A model generated the notes under the pieces. It saw only the letters and a list, made by a program, of their open reading frames with translations, made no database searches and was not told the origin of the DNA. Below, piece by piece: positions 16,454-25,393 of a stretch of DNA of 64,000 nt. The stretch is from WHSW01 sp963767475 (GTDB lineage: Bacteria; Actinomycetota; Thermoleophilia; Solirubrobacterales; 70-9). The stretch covers positions 744,001 through 808,000 of the forward strand of contig CAVYEI010000003.1 of the NCBI GenBank assembly GCA_963767475.1, read 5' to 3'. A program made the position numbers and the translations under genes. Numbering within the stretch: the stretch's first letter is position 1; each line of letters opens with the position of its first letter.

Positions 16454-17494
16454 TCAGGCGGCCGCGCCGTGGCGGATCAGGCTCTCCGCCGTCTCGGCGA
16501 TCGAGTCCTCGACCGGACGGGGTGCCCAGCCGAGGGAGCTCCTGGCCTTCTCCGACGAGAGCTCGGTGCGCTTGCCGAGCCCGCCGACGACGGAGCGGAT
16601 CCCTGGGTCAAAAAGCGCCATCGCGCGCACGAGGAGGTTCGGGACGGTGCGGGTCGGGACCTTCGAGGCCGCCTCCCCGAGGCGCTGGCGAAGGACCTCG
16701 CCGATCTCCGCCATCCAGAGGAACTGGGTGCTGGCGATGAACCGCTGACCGCCCGCTTCGGGCGCGGTCATCGCCCTGAGCTCGAGATCGGCGACGTCGC
16801 GGACGTCGACGAGGCTGAAGCCCATCTTCGGCATCCCGGGCATCCCCTTCAACAGCCGCTGCACCACCTCCAGGGAGTAGGAGAGGTCATCGCTGAGCGT
16901 CGGTCCGATGATCGCGCCGGGGTTGACCACCGCCAGGCGATCCTCCTCGCCCCCCCGCTCGCGCACCAGGTCCCAGGCGGCCTGTTCGGCGATCGTCTTC
17001 GAGCGAACGTAGGGCGTCAGTCCCGGGGTGTCGGGGTCGGTCCAGTCGGTCTCGTCGAGTGGCCGCGCGGCCGCACCCTCGCTGAGCCTGATCGCCGCGA
17101 CCGAGGAGGTGACGACGACGCGCGTGACCCCGGCATCGAGGCCCGCGCGCAGGACCCGGAGGGTTCCCTCGCGTGCGGGCACGATCAGCTCGTCGGGGTC
17201 CTTCGGCTGCTTGGGCGGAAACGGGGAGGCGACATGGAGGACGTAGTCGCAGCCCGCGACCGCCTCGGGCCAGCCCTCGTCGCTGGTCAGGTCGGCGGCG
17301 AGCACCGTCAGCCGATCGCCGGGCTCGACCTCGGAACCCACCGCGGCCCGCACCTGCGGCTCGCGCGAGAGGCTGCGAACGGTCGTTCTCACCGTGTAGC
17401 CGCGGCGCAGGAGCTCGATCACACACCAGCCGCCGAGAAAGCCGGAGCCACCGGTGACCAGAACCGTCTGGCCAGTGTTGTCAGGCGTCGCCAT
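16454..17494 (-). CDS. NAD(P)-dependent SDR (dihydroflavonol-reductase-like, extended type)
   Basis: The 346-residue enzyme starts at ATG 17494; a TTG three codons upstream is an alternative. The Rossmann motif is VLVTGGSGFLGGWCVIELLR (about residues 9-28). The next conserved pieces are the CDYVLHVASPF strand, VTSSVAAI with the catalytic Ser, and the active-site pair in YVRSKTIAEQAAWD (YxxxK, about residues 156-160). NPGAIIGPTLSD is typical of the dihydroflavonol-4-reductase/cinnamoyl-CoA-reductase-like branch. It should reduce an aldehyde or ketone with NADPH, and the natural substrate cannot be inferred from its neighbours. Confidence 0.85.
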   Translation of the reverse strand: MATPDNTGQTVLVTGGSGFLGGWCVIELLRRGYTVRTTVRSLSREPQVRAAVGSEVEPGDRLTVLAADLTSDEGWPEAVAGCDYVLHVASPFPPKQPKDPDELIVPAREGTLRVLRAGLDAGVTRVVVTSSVAAIRLSEGAAARPLDETDWTDPDTPGLTPYVRSKTIAEQAAWDLVRERGGEEDRLAVVNPGAIIGPTLSDDLSYSLEVVQRLLKGMPGMPKMGFSLVDVRDVADLELRAMTAPEAGGQRFIASTQFLWMAEIGEVLRQRLGEAASKVPTRTVPNLLVRAMALFDPGIRSVVGGLGKRTELSSEKARSSLGWAPRPVEDSIAETAESLIRHGAAA

Positions 17495-17651
17495 CTGCCC
17501 CAACCCTAGTCGCGGCGCCTGTGACGAGTAATCCCAGGGTCAATCCCAGGGTGGCGCCCCGTTGTTGCCGCGATCCCGGGCTCATAGCTTGGCTTCGAGT
17601 TGCGGCCGGCCGATCGCCGGATCGCCGGACCAAGCAAGACAAGGAGCACGA

Positions 17652-18377
17652 ATGTTCACTGGGCACGAATCGAAGTCGAACGGCAAGCGGTCGCGGCGCG
17701 TGTTGACGACGATCGCGGTCTGTCTGCTCGCCAGCTGCGTTGTCGCGTCCGGCGCGTCCGCCGCGACGCAGGCTCAGAAGGGCGCAGGCGCGCCGACCGC
17801 GAGTCAGTTCAAGAAGCTCAAGAAGCAGGTCCGGAAGCTGAAAAAGCAGCTGGCGGGCATCTCCGCGAGCTCGGGGGCGGTCGGCGCCCAGGGCGAGCAG
17901 GGCCCGCAGGGAGCCCCCGGCGCGGCAGGACCGGCGACCGGCCCCGCCGGCGGCGACCTCACCGGTACCTTTCCCGACCCGCAGATCGCCCCGCTCGTGA
18001 TCGGCAATGCCGAGCTCGCAGGCAACGCGATCACCTCCGACACCAGCATCATCAACACCGCGCTGGGCAACCTCTCGAACAAGATCGGCGCCGGTGCGAT
18101 CGGCCGCAGCGAGATCGGCGATGGTCAGGTGCAAAGCGACGAACTCGGAGAGATCACGACGGCGTCCGAGCAGGTCTGGGTGGACGCGGGCCAGTACGGC
18201 TCGGCCACGGTGACTTGTCCCAACGGCACCCAGATGCTGTCGGGCGGCGGGCTCTTCTCGACCGGCGTCAGCCCGCTCTACGAAACCCGCGCGTTCGAAA
18301 ACGGCTGGACAGTCTCCGGGGTCAACAAGCACTCGCAGGCCGACCGCCTGTTCGTGGAGGCCTATTGCCTCGACTAG
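17652..18377 (+). CDS. exported collagen-like protein with coiled-coil stalk
   Basis: ATG 17652 follows AAGGAG by 6 bases and gives 241 residues. A signal peptide (LTTIAVCLLASCVVASGASA) is followed by a Lys-rich heptad segment (FKKLKKQVRKLKKQLAGI) that probably trimerises, and then by a short run of Gly-X-Y triplets (GAQGEQGPQGAPGAAGPA). The motif GDLTGTFPDPQIAP comes next; such segments occur in phage-fibre-like and bacterial surface proteins. The C-terminal domain has two cysteines (VTCPNGT, AYCLD) and resembles a globular fibre tip. I interpret it as a trimeric surface fibre; the ligand is unknown. Confidence 0.75.
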   Translation: MFTGHESKSNGKRSRRVLTTIAVCLLASCVVASGASAATQAQKGAGAPTASQFKKLKKQVRKLKKQLAGISASSGAVGAQGEQGPQGAPGAAGPATGPAGGDLTGTFPDPQIAPLVIGNAELAGNAITSDTSIINTALGNLSNKIGAGAIGRSEIGDGQVQSDELGEITTASEQVWVDAGQYGSATVTCPNGTQMLSGGGLFSTGVSPLYETRAFENGWTVSGVNKHSQADRLFVEAYCLD

Positions 18378-18398
18378 GACTAAGTCGTGGCGGTGGCC

Positions 18399-20831
18399 TT
18401 ATTCCTTGGCCATTGTGCGGCTCGCCAGGGCCGCCGCCACGGTTGCCCCTTCACCGACCACCCCACCCCAAAGCAGCGCTTTGACGTAATCGAGAGGCTC
18501 ACCCCAGCCGGCATCGACGAAGTAGAGGAGGGCGAGGCCGGAGCCGACGGAAACCACGAAGGCGGTCCGCAAAAGCGCCCGATCGGTACGCAGGTAGGCA
18601 TCGGTCAACGCGGCGAGCCGCGGCTTGCCCTTGACGGCGATAACCGTGTCAGCGAGGGTGAGATCCAATGGATCGGGGTGGGCTGAGACCCGGACCGCGA
18701 AGGTGCCTTCCCTCGTGTACTTGACGGGGATCTCGATCACGCGAGGTTCCGCGAACGGCACGCTGCGGACCAGCGGCGGCGAATCGTCGCCGAGGTCGAT
18801 CGAGACCTCACGGTAGCCCGGGTCTCCACCGCTGAAGGCGATCCGCAGCACAAGGGGATCCTCGGGAAGCACTTGATCCTGGCGGGGTCCGTCGTAGGCC
18901 AGGATCGAGTAGTCGATGCTGACCTCGCTCGCGGCCTTCTCCTCCACCTCGGTGACCGTCTCGATCGTGATGTAGCTGGCGTCAAGACCGAGGGTGCGCG
19001 AGCCCTCGCGCATCGCCGCCAGGTGCAGCCCATCGCGGATCTCGGTGTCCGCCGTGGGGCAGTCAGCGCGGATGCGCGTTACGAGGGCGTCGTATTCCTT
19101 CGTCAGCTCGGCCAGCTTCGGCTCTGCTTCTCGCAGCAGCTTTTGACCGAAGGCCTGCAGGTCCGCTTTCAGCGCCTTCAACTTCTCCGCATCGGCCTCA
19201 CAGGAGCCGACGGTCTCGACCTCGCTCACGACAAGCGTCTGCAGACGATTGATCACCCGGGCCGATGCCAGCTGGGCATCGATCTTGGCCTTGTATGCCT
19301 TCAACTGGCCGACGTCGTCATCGGCGCCTGGGTCGTCAAGGCGCTCCGCCTTCAGGCCCTCGAGAGCGCCGATCACACCGATGGAGCGTTCGTCCGGGAG
19401 TCCGAACGGATGTGTCTTCCAGTCGATTCGGATCTGCTCGATCGTGTGCAGCAGGTCGCAAAGCCGCGAGCGCATCCCGCGAAAGTCGTTCACATAGGCG
19501 TCGAGCGCCGTCAGCTTTTCCTGCGCCTTGGCGGCGTCCTCGTCTGCGAGCAGACGCTCGATCGCAGCCACCCGAGTCGCCAGGCGCTGATTGATGTAGA
19601 GACCGAACGCACCCTCGGTCTGCCGTTCGAAATCCAGATCGCTTTGTCCGACTTCGACCCGAATCTGGGCGATGCGCATCCTCAGCCGGCGCCCCTGGCG
19701 CTCGACCTCAAACCACCGCCTCAGCACGTAGCCGAGGCCAAGGCCCGCGGCGAGGGTCAGGAAGGCCCATGGCCACCAGTCGCGGACGTTGATCGAGACG
19801 TCAGCGTTCCCTTTGTCGGTCCCCGAATCGAGGTCGATCTTGCCCTTGTAGACCCCAGCGGCTTGCAGGTGCTGGGGTCGCAACAGATTGTCGGCAACCT
19901 CGACGCTGGCGAGCCGTCCATCCCCCGCTTGGGCGACGCCAACCGTGGCGTTGGACACCCCGGTGGTCGGCAGCGGGTAGACGGAGATCGCGTGCAGCGA
20001 GGTCGGCTTGCTCAGATCACGCTGGAAGAGCTGCGATCCGCCGATGATCGCCGCAACCGCGGCAACGAAGATGAGCAGCCGGGTCAGGTTCGTCGAGAGG
20101 AGGCTGGAGGCCGCCCAGACCGAGAGGAGCAGGAGGGCGGCGAGAGCCATCACGGCCCCAGCCCACGGAGCCAGGAACGACGGCAGGTAGTTGGTTGCGC
20201 TCAGGGTCACGGCGTTGACATCCGACGCCGCGAGCTGATTACGCCGTCCCGGTCCCGGCACCGTACTGCTGTCCTCGACGGAGATCGTCAGGTCGACTCG
20301 CGCCGGCGAGCCCCGCTCACCGGTGGCGACGAGGAGGGCCTCGTAGCTGCCGGCTGGAACTTCCTTGGTAGGCCCGAGTTCGAGCGTGAGACGCACGGTG
20401 GATCCGCCGCCGACGTCCTCGGCGACGACGGCGGTTTCGTCGAAGATCGTCCGGACCTTCTTGTCTGAGGCTCGGTTCAGGCCGACGATCTGGAGCGCCA
20501 GATCTTGATCCGCGGCGAGGTCGTTATGCACAGCGACGGTGATGCCCTGATCCGCTTCCAGCTCATCCAGAGAGATGGTCAACGGTCGGGCGTCGAGAAA
20601 GGAGACGGTGCTCGGCGGCGACGGCACCAGGACAGTTGCCGGCGCGCTCGAAACCGTGGCTGAGTCCTGCGTGTCGGCGGTCGAGCTCGCGGGCTCGGCG
20701 CTCGGAGCCTCGGGCGCGTCGGCTTGATCTTGCGCCAAGGCCGGGGCAACCGGTGCGAGTAAGACGATCGCGGCGATCGCGAAGATCCGCGACGCGTTCG
20801 CGCTAGGGCCTCGACCTCCGAGCCAAGCCAT
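18399..20831 (-). CDS. exported multi-pass membrane protein with long cytoplasmic coiled-coil region, unknown function
   Basis: Starting at ATG 20831, the product has 810 residues. A signal sequence (IFAIAAIVLLAPVAPALA) leads to an Ala/Ser/Pro-rich linker and an Ig-like extracellular region (PLTISLDELEADQGITVAVH to VDLTISVED). Three transmembrane helices follow (about residues 210-260 and 345-365), then roughly 300 residues rich in helix-forming Ala, Leu, Glu, Lys and Arg, a beta-rich domain (VLRIAFSGGDPGYREVSIDL, FAVRVSAHPDPLDL) and a final pair of hydrophobic helices. No catalytic motif is visible. The layout suggests a signal-relaying or scaffold membrane protein, but I do not recognise the family. 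Confidence 0.72.
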   Translation of the reverse strand: MAWLGGRGPSANASRIFAIAAIVLLAPVAPALAQDQADAPEAPSAEPASSTADTQDSATVSSAPATVLVPSPPSTVSFLDARPLTISLDELEADQGITVAVHNDLAADQDLALQIVGLNRASDKKVRTIFDETAVVAEDVGGGSTVRLTLELGPTKEVPAGSYEALLVATGERGSPARVDLTISVEDSSTVPGPGRRNQLAASDVNAVTLSATNYLPSFLAPWAGAVMALAALLLLSVWAASSLLSTNLTRLLIFVAAVAAIIGGSQLFQRDLSKPTSLHAISVYPLPTTGVSNATVGVAQAGDGRLASVEVADNLLRPQHLQAAGVYKGKIDLDSGTDKGNADVSINVRDWWPWAFLTLAAGLGLGYVLRRWFEVERQGRRLRMRIAQIRVEVGQSDLDFERQTEGAFGLYINQRLATRVAAIERLLADEDAAKAQEKLTALDAYVNDFRGMRSRLCDLLHTIEQIRIDWKTHPFGLPDERSIGVIGALEGLKAERLDDPGADDDVGQLKAYKAKIDAQLASARVINRLQTLVVSEVETVGSCEADAEKLKALKADLQAFGQKLLREAEPKLAELTKEYDALVTRIRADCPTADTEIRDGLHLAAMREGSRTLGLDASYITIETVTEVEEKAASEVSIDYSILAYDGPRQDQVLPEDPLVLRIAFSGGDPGYREVSIDLGDDSPPLVRSVPFAEPRVIEIPVKYTREGTFAVRVSAHPDPLDLTLADTVIAVKGKPRLAALTDAYLRTDRALLRTAFVVSVGSGLALLYFVDAGWGEPLDYVKALLWGGVVGEGATVAAALASRTMAKE

Positions 20832-20960
20832 CGGCAACCAACCTATACCGCGAAACGCTCAATGCAAGCCGGGTACGGTCAGACCCGGAGAGGTCACGGC
20901 GCGCGATCCTACGCCCGGCGGCGATACTTGGCCGCCGAATCCTTGTTGGAGAGAGAGATC

Positions 20961-22452
20961 GTGCCCGCTAGACCAATCCGCACCTGCTTGGCGCTCCTCG
21001 GCGCCTCCTTCCTCTGCCTCAGCGCCGATGCCGCGGCCCTGCCGATCGTCGACGTCGGCACCCCGTCGCTGCCGGCGTTCAGCGGCGCCCCGGCCAGCGC
21101 GCACAAGATCAAGGACCCGACGATCGCGCCGCAGAACCCGTTCATGGCCCAGGACCCGAACTCCAACATCCACAACGACACCTGGATGACCGACGCCTAC
21201 CAGCGCTCGGGCCCGCTCGGCAGCAACCTGCAGACGAGCTCGGGCGCGGCGACGCCGTCGCTGTGCGGCTCGACTCGCCTTCGACAGCCGCGGCCGGCTG
21301 GTCAGCGTCTGCCCGTCGACGCTCGCCCCGCCGCAGGCGCGGATCATCGACCCGAACACGCTCGAGGTGATCTCCGCCTACACCCTGCCGACGGCGCCGA
21401 ACCCGCCCGGAACCGAGGAGTACCAGAACTTCACAGGGGGCGGCTACTTCTTCCTCGACGACAAGGACCGGATGTGGGTGCCGACGAAGACCGACCACAT
21501 CTTCGTCATCAACGAGGGCGCCGACGGCAACACGCTGACGCTCGAGGCCGACTTCGACCTCACCGGGGTGCTGGACGAGGACACCGAGCGGATCACCTCG
21601 GCGCTGCCCGACTTCAACGGCCTGATCTGGTTCGTCTCCAAGGCCAACGGCAAGGTCGGGACGCTGAACCCGAAGACCGGAGCGATCAGGGTGAAGGCGA
21701 TGGGAGAGGAGATCGAGAACTCGTTCGCGATCGGCGCCGACGGCGTCTACATCGTCTCCGACAAGCGCATGTACCGGTTCAAGGCCAGCTCCAAGGGCGT
21801 GCCCCGGATCATCTGGCAGAAGGGCTATCCGAACTCGGGGATCGTCAAGCCGAGCCAGGTCAACGCCGGCTCGGGGACGACGCCGACGCTGATGGACAAC
21901 GGCCTGGTCTCGATCACCGACAACGCCGACCCGATGAACGTCGTCGTCTACCGGACGAAGAAGAACCTCGACAAGGGCGAGAAGCGGACGCTGTGCAAGC
22001 AGCCGATCTTCGGCGCCGGCGCGAGCGCGACCGAGAACTCGATCCTGACCGCCGGGCGCTCGCTGATCGTCGAGAACAACTACGGCTACCAGGACCCGTT
22101 CGGGCCCAACTCGGGCGCCGTCACCGAGCCCGGCTTCGCCCGCGTCGACGTGAAGAAGAACCTTTCGGGCTGCAAGCTGGTGTGGACGAACACCGACGCC
22201 CGGGCGCCGACCGTGGTGCCGAAGCTGTCGACCAAGACCGGGCTGATCTACGCCTACACCCGGCCACCCGACGCCGCCGCCCAGGGCTACTACTGGACCG
22301 CGATCGACTGGCGAAACGGCAAGACCCAGTGGATGCAGTACGCCGGCTCCGGGCTGACCTTCAACAACAACTACGCCGGGCTCGCGCTCGGCCCCGACGG
22401 CACCGCCTACCTGGGCGTGATCGGCGGGATCATCGCCCTGCGCGACGGCTAG
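20961..22452 (+). CDS. exported beta-propeller-like protein, interrupted by a frameshift
   Basis: GTG 20961 is preceded by GGAGAG and opens a signal peptide (IRTCLALLGASFLCLSADAA). The first frame reads to SLCGSTRL; around 21270-21280 the frame must change by one base to continue as FDSRGRLVSVCPSTLAPPQA. The remainder, ending at 22452, is a well-formed propeller-type sequence (MWVPTKTDHIFVINEGADGN, FNGLIWFVSKANGKVGTLNP, ADGVYIVSDKRMYRF, LALGPDGTAYLGVIGGIIAL) similar to exported PQQ/SGL-like quinoprotein folds. No substrate or metal site can be named. The one-base excess matches the other frameshifted genes in the window. Confidence 0.68.
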
Positions 22453-22514
22453 GCCACAGACGGCGACCGCCGCGGTGGCCGCGTGCGCGCCCCGGCATCG
22501 GGTAGTTACCGCGC

Positions 22515-22772
22515 ATGGGCCCGGTGATCACGATCCTGATCGCGGCGCTTGTGGTCGTCGCGATCGCGCTGCTGACGGTCAGCGTCTGGCACCCGCGCCA
22601 TCCGAAGCCGGTCGGCGACGGCCGCCGGGGACTGCGCTGGCGCGGTCGCGCCTACCTGGTCGGACGCACGGCCGAGGAGATGGGGGCCGAGGACCCGCTC
22701 AGCACGCGTGGTAGTCGGCCTGCGAGCGGACCACCTCGAACGCCGAGCCAGGGATCTCCTTCAGCTGATTGA
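22515..22772 (+). CDS. small single-pass membrane protein
   Basis: This 85-residue frame starts at ATG 22515 with one hydrophobic helix (VITILIAALVVVAIALLTVS) followed by a basic cytoplasmic tail (WHPRHPKPVGDGRRGLRWRG). No domain is recognisable. Its 3' end overlaps the 3' end of the convergent gene at 22699 by about 70 bases, so the true C-terminus is somewhat uncertain. Confidence 0.5.
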   Translation: MGPVITILIAALVVVAIALLTVSVWHPRHPKPVGDGRRGLRWRGRAYLVGRTAEEMGAEDPLSTRGSRPASGPPRTPSQGSPSAD

Positions 22773-23691
22773 GGTTGTCGTCGTCCCAGCGCGGGTCGGA
22801 GTTGCCCTGGAAGAACCAGTTGGAGCCGTTATCGGCGTTGATGAAGCCGTACTGCTTCAGCGCCTCGGCGATCACCCGCGCCTCGCCGCTCATCGCCGAG
22901 ATGTCATAGCCGGCCTTGAGCCGGAAGCGCATCCCCATCGGCGGCGCGTCGGCTGACTGGGTCGAGCCGGCGCAGTGCGAGGCCGGGTGCAGCCAGCCGT
23001 CGCGGGTGGTGTCGAAGGTTGCCCGGATCGCGTGGTCGATGCTCCCGCCGTGGGCCTCGTCGTAGCGGACCAGGCCGGGGAAGATCGGCAGCCCGGCAGC
23101 GTCGGCGGAGGTGTAGCCCTCGGTCCGCAGGCCGGCGCTTCGCAGGTCCCAGATCACGCCCGCGTCGGCGTCCCAGCGCTTCGCCTGCCTTTGTGGGAAG
23201 GCGCGGTAGAGCTCATAGAGCTTGCAGCGCGCCTTGTCGTAGACGATCACGTGGCGGTCGCCGTCGGCGCTCGGGCCGCCCTCGACCGGGGAGCTGAGCG
23301 GGACCCGGTACTTGCCCTTGTCGGACTCGTCGCCGTAGGCGGTGAACTTGACCTTGACCCGCTTGGCGCGCTTGCCGACCACCTTGTAGGGGATCCCGTA
23401 CTCGCGCGGCGAGCCGAAGTCGGGGTGCAGGGCGTCGCCGCCACCGGAGTTGATCGCGTCGATGATCTGGTCGGAGTTCGGGTCCAGCGGGGCGCCGGAG
23501 ATGTCCTGGTTCCAGGCGCGCTGGTCGTCGAGCGAGGGGGCGTCGGCGGCGACGTCGTTGCCGGGCCGGGGGAAGACGCCGCACTTGGTCCCCAGGGAGC
23601 CCGGCTTGATCGAGGCAGACGGCGCCACGGAGGCGATTGCGATCACGCCCACGAGGCCCGCGGCGACGACGATCAGAGCGCGCTTTGGCAT
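22699..23691 (-). CDS. conserved exported protein of unknown function
   Basis: ATG 23691 gives 330 residues with a signal peptide (RALIVVAAGLVGVIAIASVA). The mature protein contains RHVIVYDKARCKLYELYRAF, DADAGVIWDLRSAGLRTEGY, LPIFPGLVRYDEAHGGSIDH, PPMGMRFRLKAGYDISAMSG and the pair NADNGSNWFFQGNSDPRWDD. This series of motifs recurs in exported proteins of unknown function in actinobacteria, as I recall the family. The His-, Asp- and Trp-rich conserved positions look like a carbohydrate-active or binding fold, but that is only a guess. Two cysteines (AGSTQ-flanking HC and the terminal HAC) may pair. Confidence 0.72.
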   Translation of the reverse strand: MPKRALIVVAAGLVGVIAIASVAPSASIKPGSLGTKCGVFPRPGNDVAADAPSLDDQRAWNQDISGAPLDPNSDQIIDAINSGGGDALHPDFGSPREYGIPYKVVGKRAKRVKVKFTAYGDESDKGKYRVPLSSPVEGGPSADGDRHVIVYDKARCKLYELYRAFPQRQAKRWDADAGVIWDLRSAGLRTEGYTSADAAGLPIFPGLVRYDEAHGGSIDHAIRATFDTTRDGWLHPASHCAGSTQSADAPPMGMRFRLKAGYDISAMSGEARVIAEALKQYGFINADNGSNWFFQGNSDPRWDDDNLNQLKEIPGSAFEVVRSQADYHAC

Positions 23692-23696
23692 CGCGG

Positions 23697-23918
23697 TCAA
23701 GGTAGCTGCGTGCGCGCGGCGTCGATCACGCGCGAGGCGGCGAGGAAGAGCTCGCGGCCCTCCTCGGTCTCGGGCGCGCAGGCGAAGCTGCGCCCGCCGG
23801 GCATGTGGACGCGAGCGAACGGGCGCCGGGTGAGCCGGCGGCGGCGCAGGTAGGCGGAAGCGTCGTCGGCGTAGCCGGAGACGCGGTCGAGCAGCAGGCG
23901 ATGGGGCTTCGGAGGCAT
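23697..23918 (-). CDS. small basic protein, coupled to the roadblock-like gene
   Basis: This 73-residue frame begins at ATG 23918, overlapping the stop of the preceding gene as ATGA, and ends 6 bases before the next gene on the strand. It contains LLLDRVSGYADDASAYLRRR and FACAPETEEGRELFLAASRV. No domain is recognised. The coupling and codon usage support a real gene working with the roadblock-like protein. Confidence 0.55.
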   Translation of the reverse strand: MPPKPHRLLLDRVSGYADDASAYLRRRRLTRRPFARVHMPGGRSFACAPETEEGRELFLAASRVIDAARTQLP

Positions 23919-24319
23919 CAGGCGGCCTCCGCCTTCGCCACCCGCGCCGCAGGCGCGTCCGGACCGCGGGCGAGATCGCGCAGGACGGCGCGGATGTCGA
24001 ACAGGAGCAGCCCCGCGAGCGTGAACCGCTCGGCCGCGGCGACGAGGGCGAAGCCTCGGTGGCGGACGGCGAACGCCTCGCCGTCCTCGGTGCCGACGTG
24101 GGCGTGGGCGACCGGCTCGCCGGCGGCGGCGTCGGCGGCGGCGAGCAAACCCCGCCCGGCCTCGGCCCAGGGCTCGACCGGTCCGCTGGCCGCCAGCGCT
24201 GCGCCCTCGGAATCGAGGATCACGCAGCCGCGCAGGTCGGCCGACATCGCCGTCAGCCGGGCGACCGCAACCTCGGCATCGGCCGGGCTGGGGGCGGCTT
24301 TGGATCTGGAATCCGGCAA
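23918..24319 (-). CDS. roadblock/LC7- or profilin-like small protein
   Basis: The 133-residue product has the fold signature of roadblock/LC7-type proteins: an initial helix (DAEVAVARLTAMSADLRGCV), then VILDSEGAALAASG, a helix with AEAGRGLLAAADAA, the strands GEAFAVRHRGFALVAAAERF and a closing helix LLLFDIRAVLRDLA. In actinobacteria such proteins regulate small GTPases or dimerise in signalling. No GTPase gene is present in the window. Similarity is judged by pattern only. The stop overlaps the start of the next gene by ATGA. Confidence 0.55.
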   Translation of the reverse strand: MPDSRSKAAPSPADAEVAVARLTAMSADLRGCVILDSEGAALAASGPVEPWAEAGRGLLAAADAAAGEPVAHAHVGTEDGEAFAVRHRGFALVAAAERFTLAGLLLFDIRAVLRDLARGPDAPAARVAKAEAA

Positions 24320-24338
24320 GTGGGCGAGAATAGCTGCC

Positions 24339-24479
24339 GTGTCCTTGCAGCGAGCATCGTGGCTGGCGGTGGTGGCGTTCTGCGCGATCGCCGCGATCCT
24401 GCTCGCGCTGAGCGGCTACAGCGGCTACTCGATCGTGGTCGCGGCCGTCGGCGCGGCGGCGGCGATCAACCTGCTCTAG
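24339..24479 (+). CDS. very small membrane protein (46 residues)
   Basis: A GTG at 24339, read divergently from the roadblock-like gene, gives a 46-residue peptide that is almost entirely one or two hydrophobic helices (WLAVVAFCAIAAILLALSGY, YSIVVAAVGAAAAINLL). The stop codon overlaps that of the convergent transporter gene within CTAG. It is too short to assign, but the composition is that of a real membrane peptide rather than an antisense shadow. Confidence 0.4.
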   Translation: MSLQRASWLAVVAFCAIAAILLALSGYSGYSIVVAAVGAAAAINLL

Positions 24480-25393
24480 CCGGCCCGGAACGGCCCTTTG
24501 GCCGCCTCATCGGGCGGCCGGAACGACTCCTCGGGCTCGGTGTGGATGAGGACCTCGGAGTGCGGGATCGCGGCCTCGATCGCCTCGCGCACGGCGTGCG
24601 CGACCTCGTGCGCGTGCTCGAGGCTGGTCCCGGCGCGGAACTGCAGGTGCAGGTCGATATAGCGGCGGGTGCCGGCGCCGCGGGCGCGGAGCTTGTGGTA
24701 GCCGACGATCTCGGGAGCGCGTTCGCGGGCGGCGGCGATCGCGGCCTCGACCGCATCGAGCTCGGAGGCGGGCGGCGACTCGTCGACCAGCACCCGGCCC
24801 GAACGGGTCAGGATCCGGACCCCGGCGACGACGATCGCGCCGGCGACCGCGAGCGCGGCGATCGCGTCGAACGCGGCCTCGCCGGTGATCTCGACCAGGA
24901 GCAGGCCGAGGAGCACGCCGCCCGAGGTCATCGCGTCGGTGCGCAGGTGAGCCGCGTCGCCCTCGAGCGCCGGCGACTCGAGCGCCTTCGCCCGCCGGTA
25001 GAGGAAGGCCGAGACGAAGATGTTGGCGACGGCGGAGAAGGCGATCACCGCGATGCCGACGCCGAGGTCGGCGATCTCCGAGCCGATCACCAGCCTGCGC
25101 GTAGCCTCGAAGATGATGATCCCGGCGCCGACCAGGATCAGCATCCCCTCGATCGCCGCGGCCAGGTTCTCGACCTTCTCGTGGCCGTAGGGATGCTCGC
25201 GGTCGGCGGGCTCGTCGGCGGCGCGGACGCTGAAGAAGGCGACGATCGAGGCGAGCAGGTCGATCGCGGAGTGGATCGCCTCGGTGATGATCGCGATCGA
25301 GCCGGTGATCGCCCCGGCGATCAGCTTGAGCACGATCAAGGTCGCGTTGGAGGCGATCGAGAGCCCGGCGGCGCCGGACTTGGTCTGGATCAC
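24476..25393 (-). CDS. cation diffusion facilitator (CDF) family transporter
   Basis: GTG 25393 overlaps the rdgB stop as GTGA and gives 305 residues. Six transmembrane helices are followed by a cytoplasmic metal-binding domain. The metal-site residues appear as ITEAIHSAIDLLAS (HxxxD in helix 2) and HLRTDAMTSGGVL (HxxxD in helix 5), and the conserved HPYGHEK loop is present after helix 2. The C-terminal domain contains YIDLHLQFRAGTSLEHAHEV, also typical. Family members export Zn, Fe, Mn or Co in exchange for protons; HxxxD at both sites favours zinc or iron. It is the last gene of the rph-rdgB-CDF unit. Confidence 0.9.
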   Translation of the reverse strand: MIQTKSGAAGLSIASNATLIVLKLIAGAITGSIAIITEAIHSAIDLLASIVAFFSVRAADEPADREHPYGHEKVENLAAAIEGMLILVGAGIIIFEATRRLVIGSEIADLGVGIAVIAFSAVANIFVSAFLYRRAKALESPALEGDAAHLRTDAMTSGGVLLGLLLVEITGEAAFDAIAALAVAGAIVVAGVRILTRSGRVLVDESPPASELDAVEAAIAAARERAPEIVGYHKLRARGAGTRRYIDLHLQFRAGTSLEHAHEVAHAVREAIEAAIPHSEVLIHTEPEESFRPPDEAAKGPFRAG

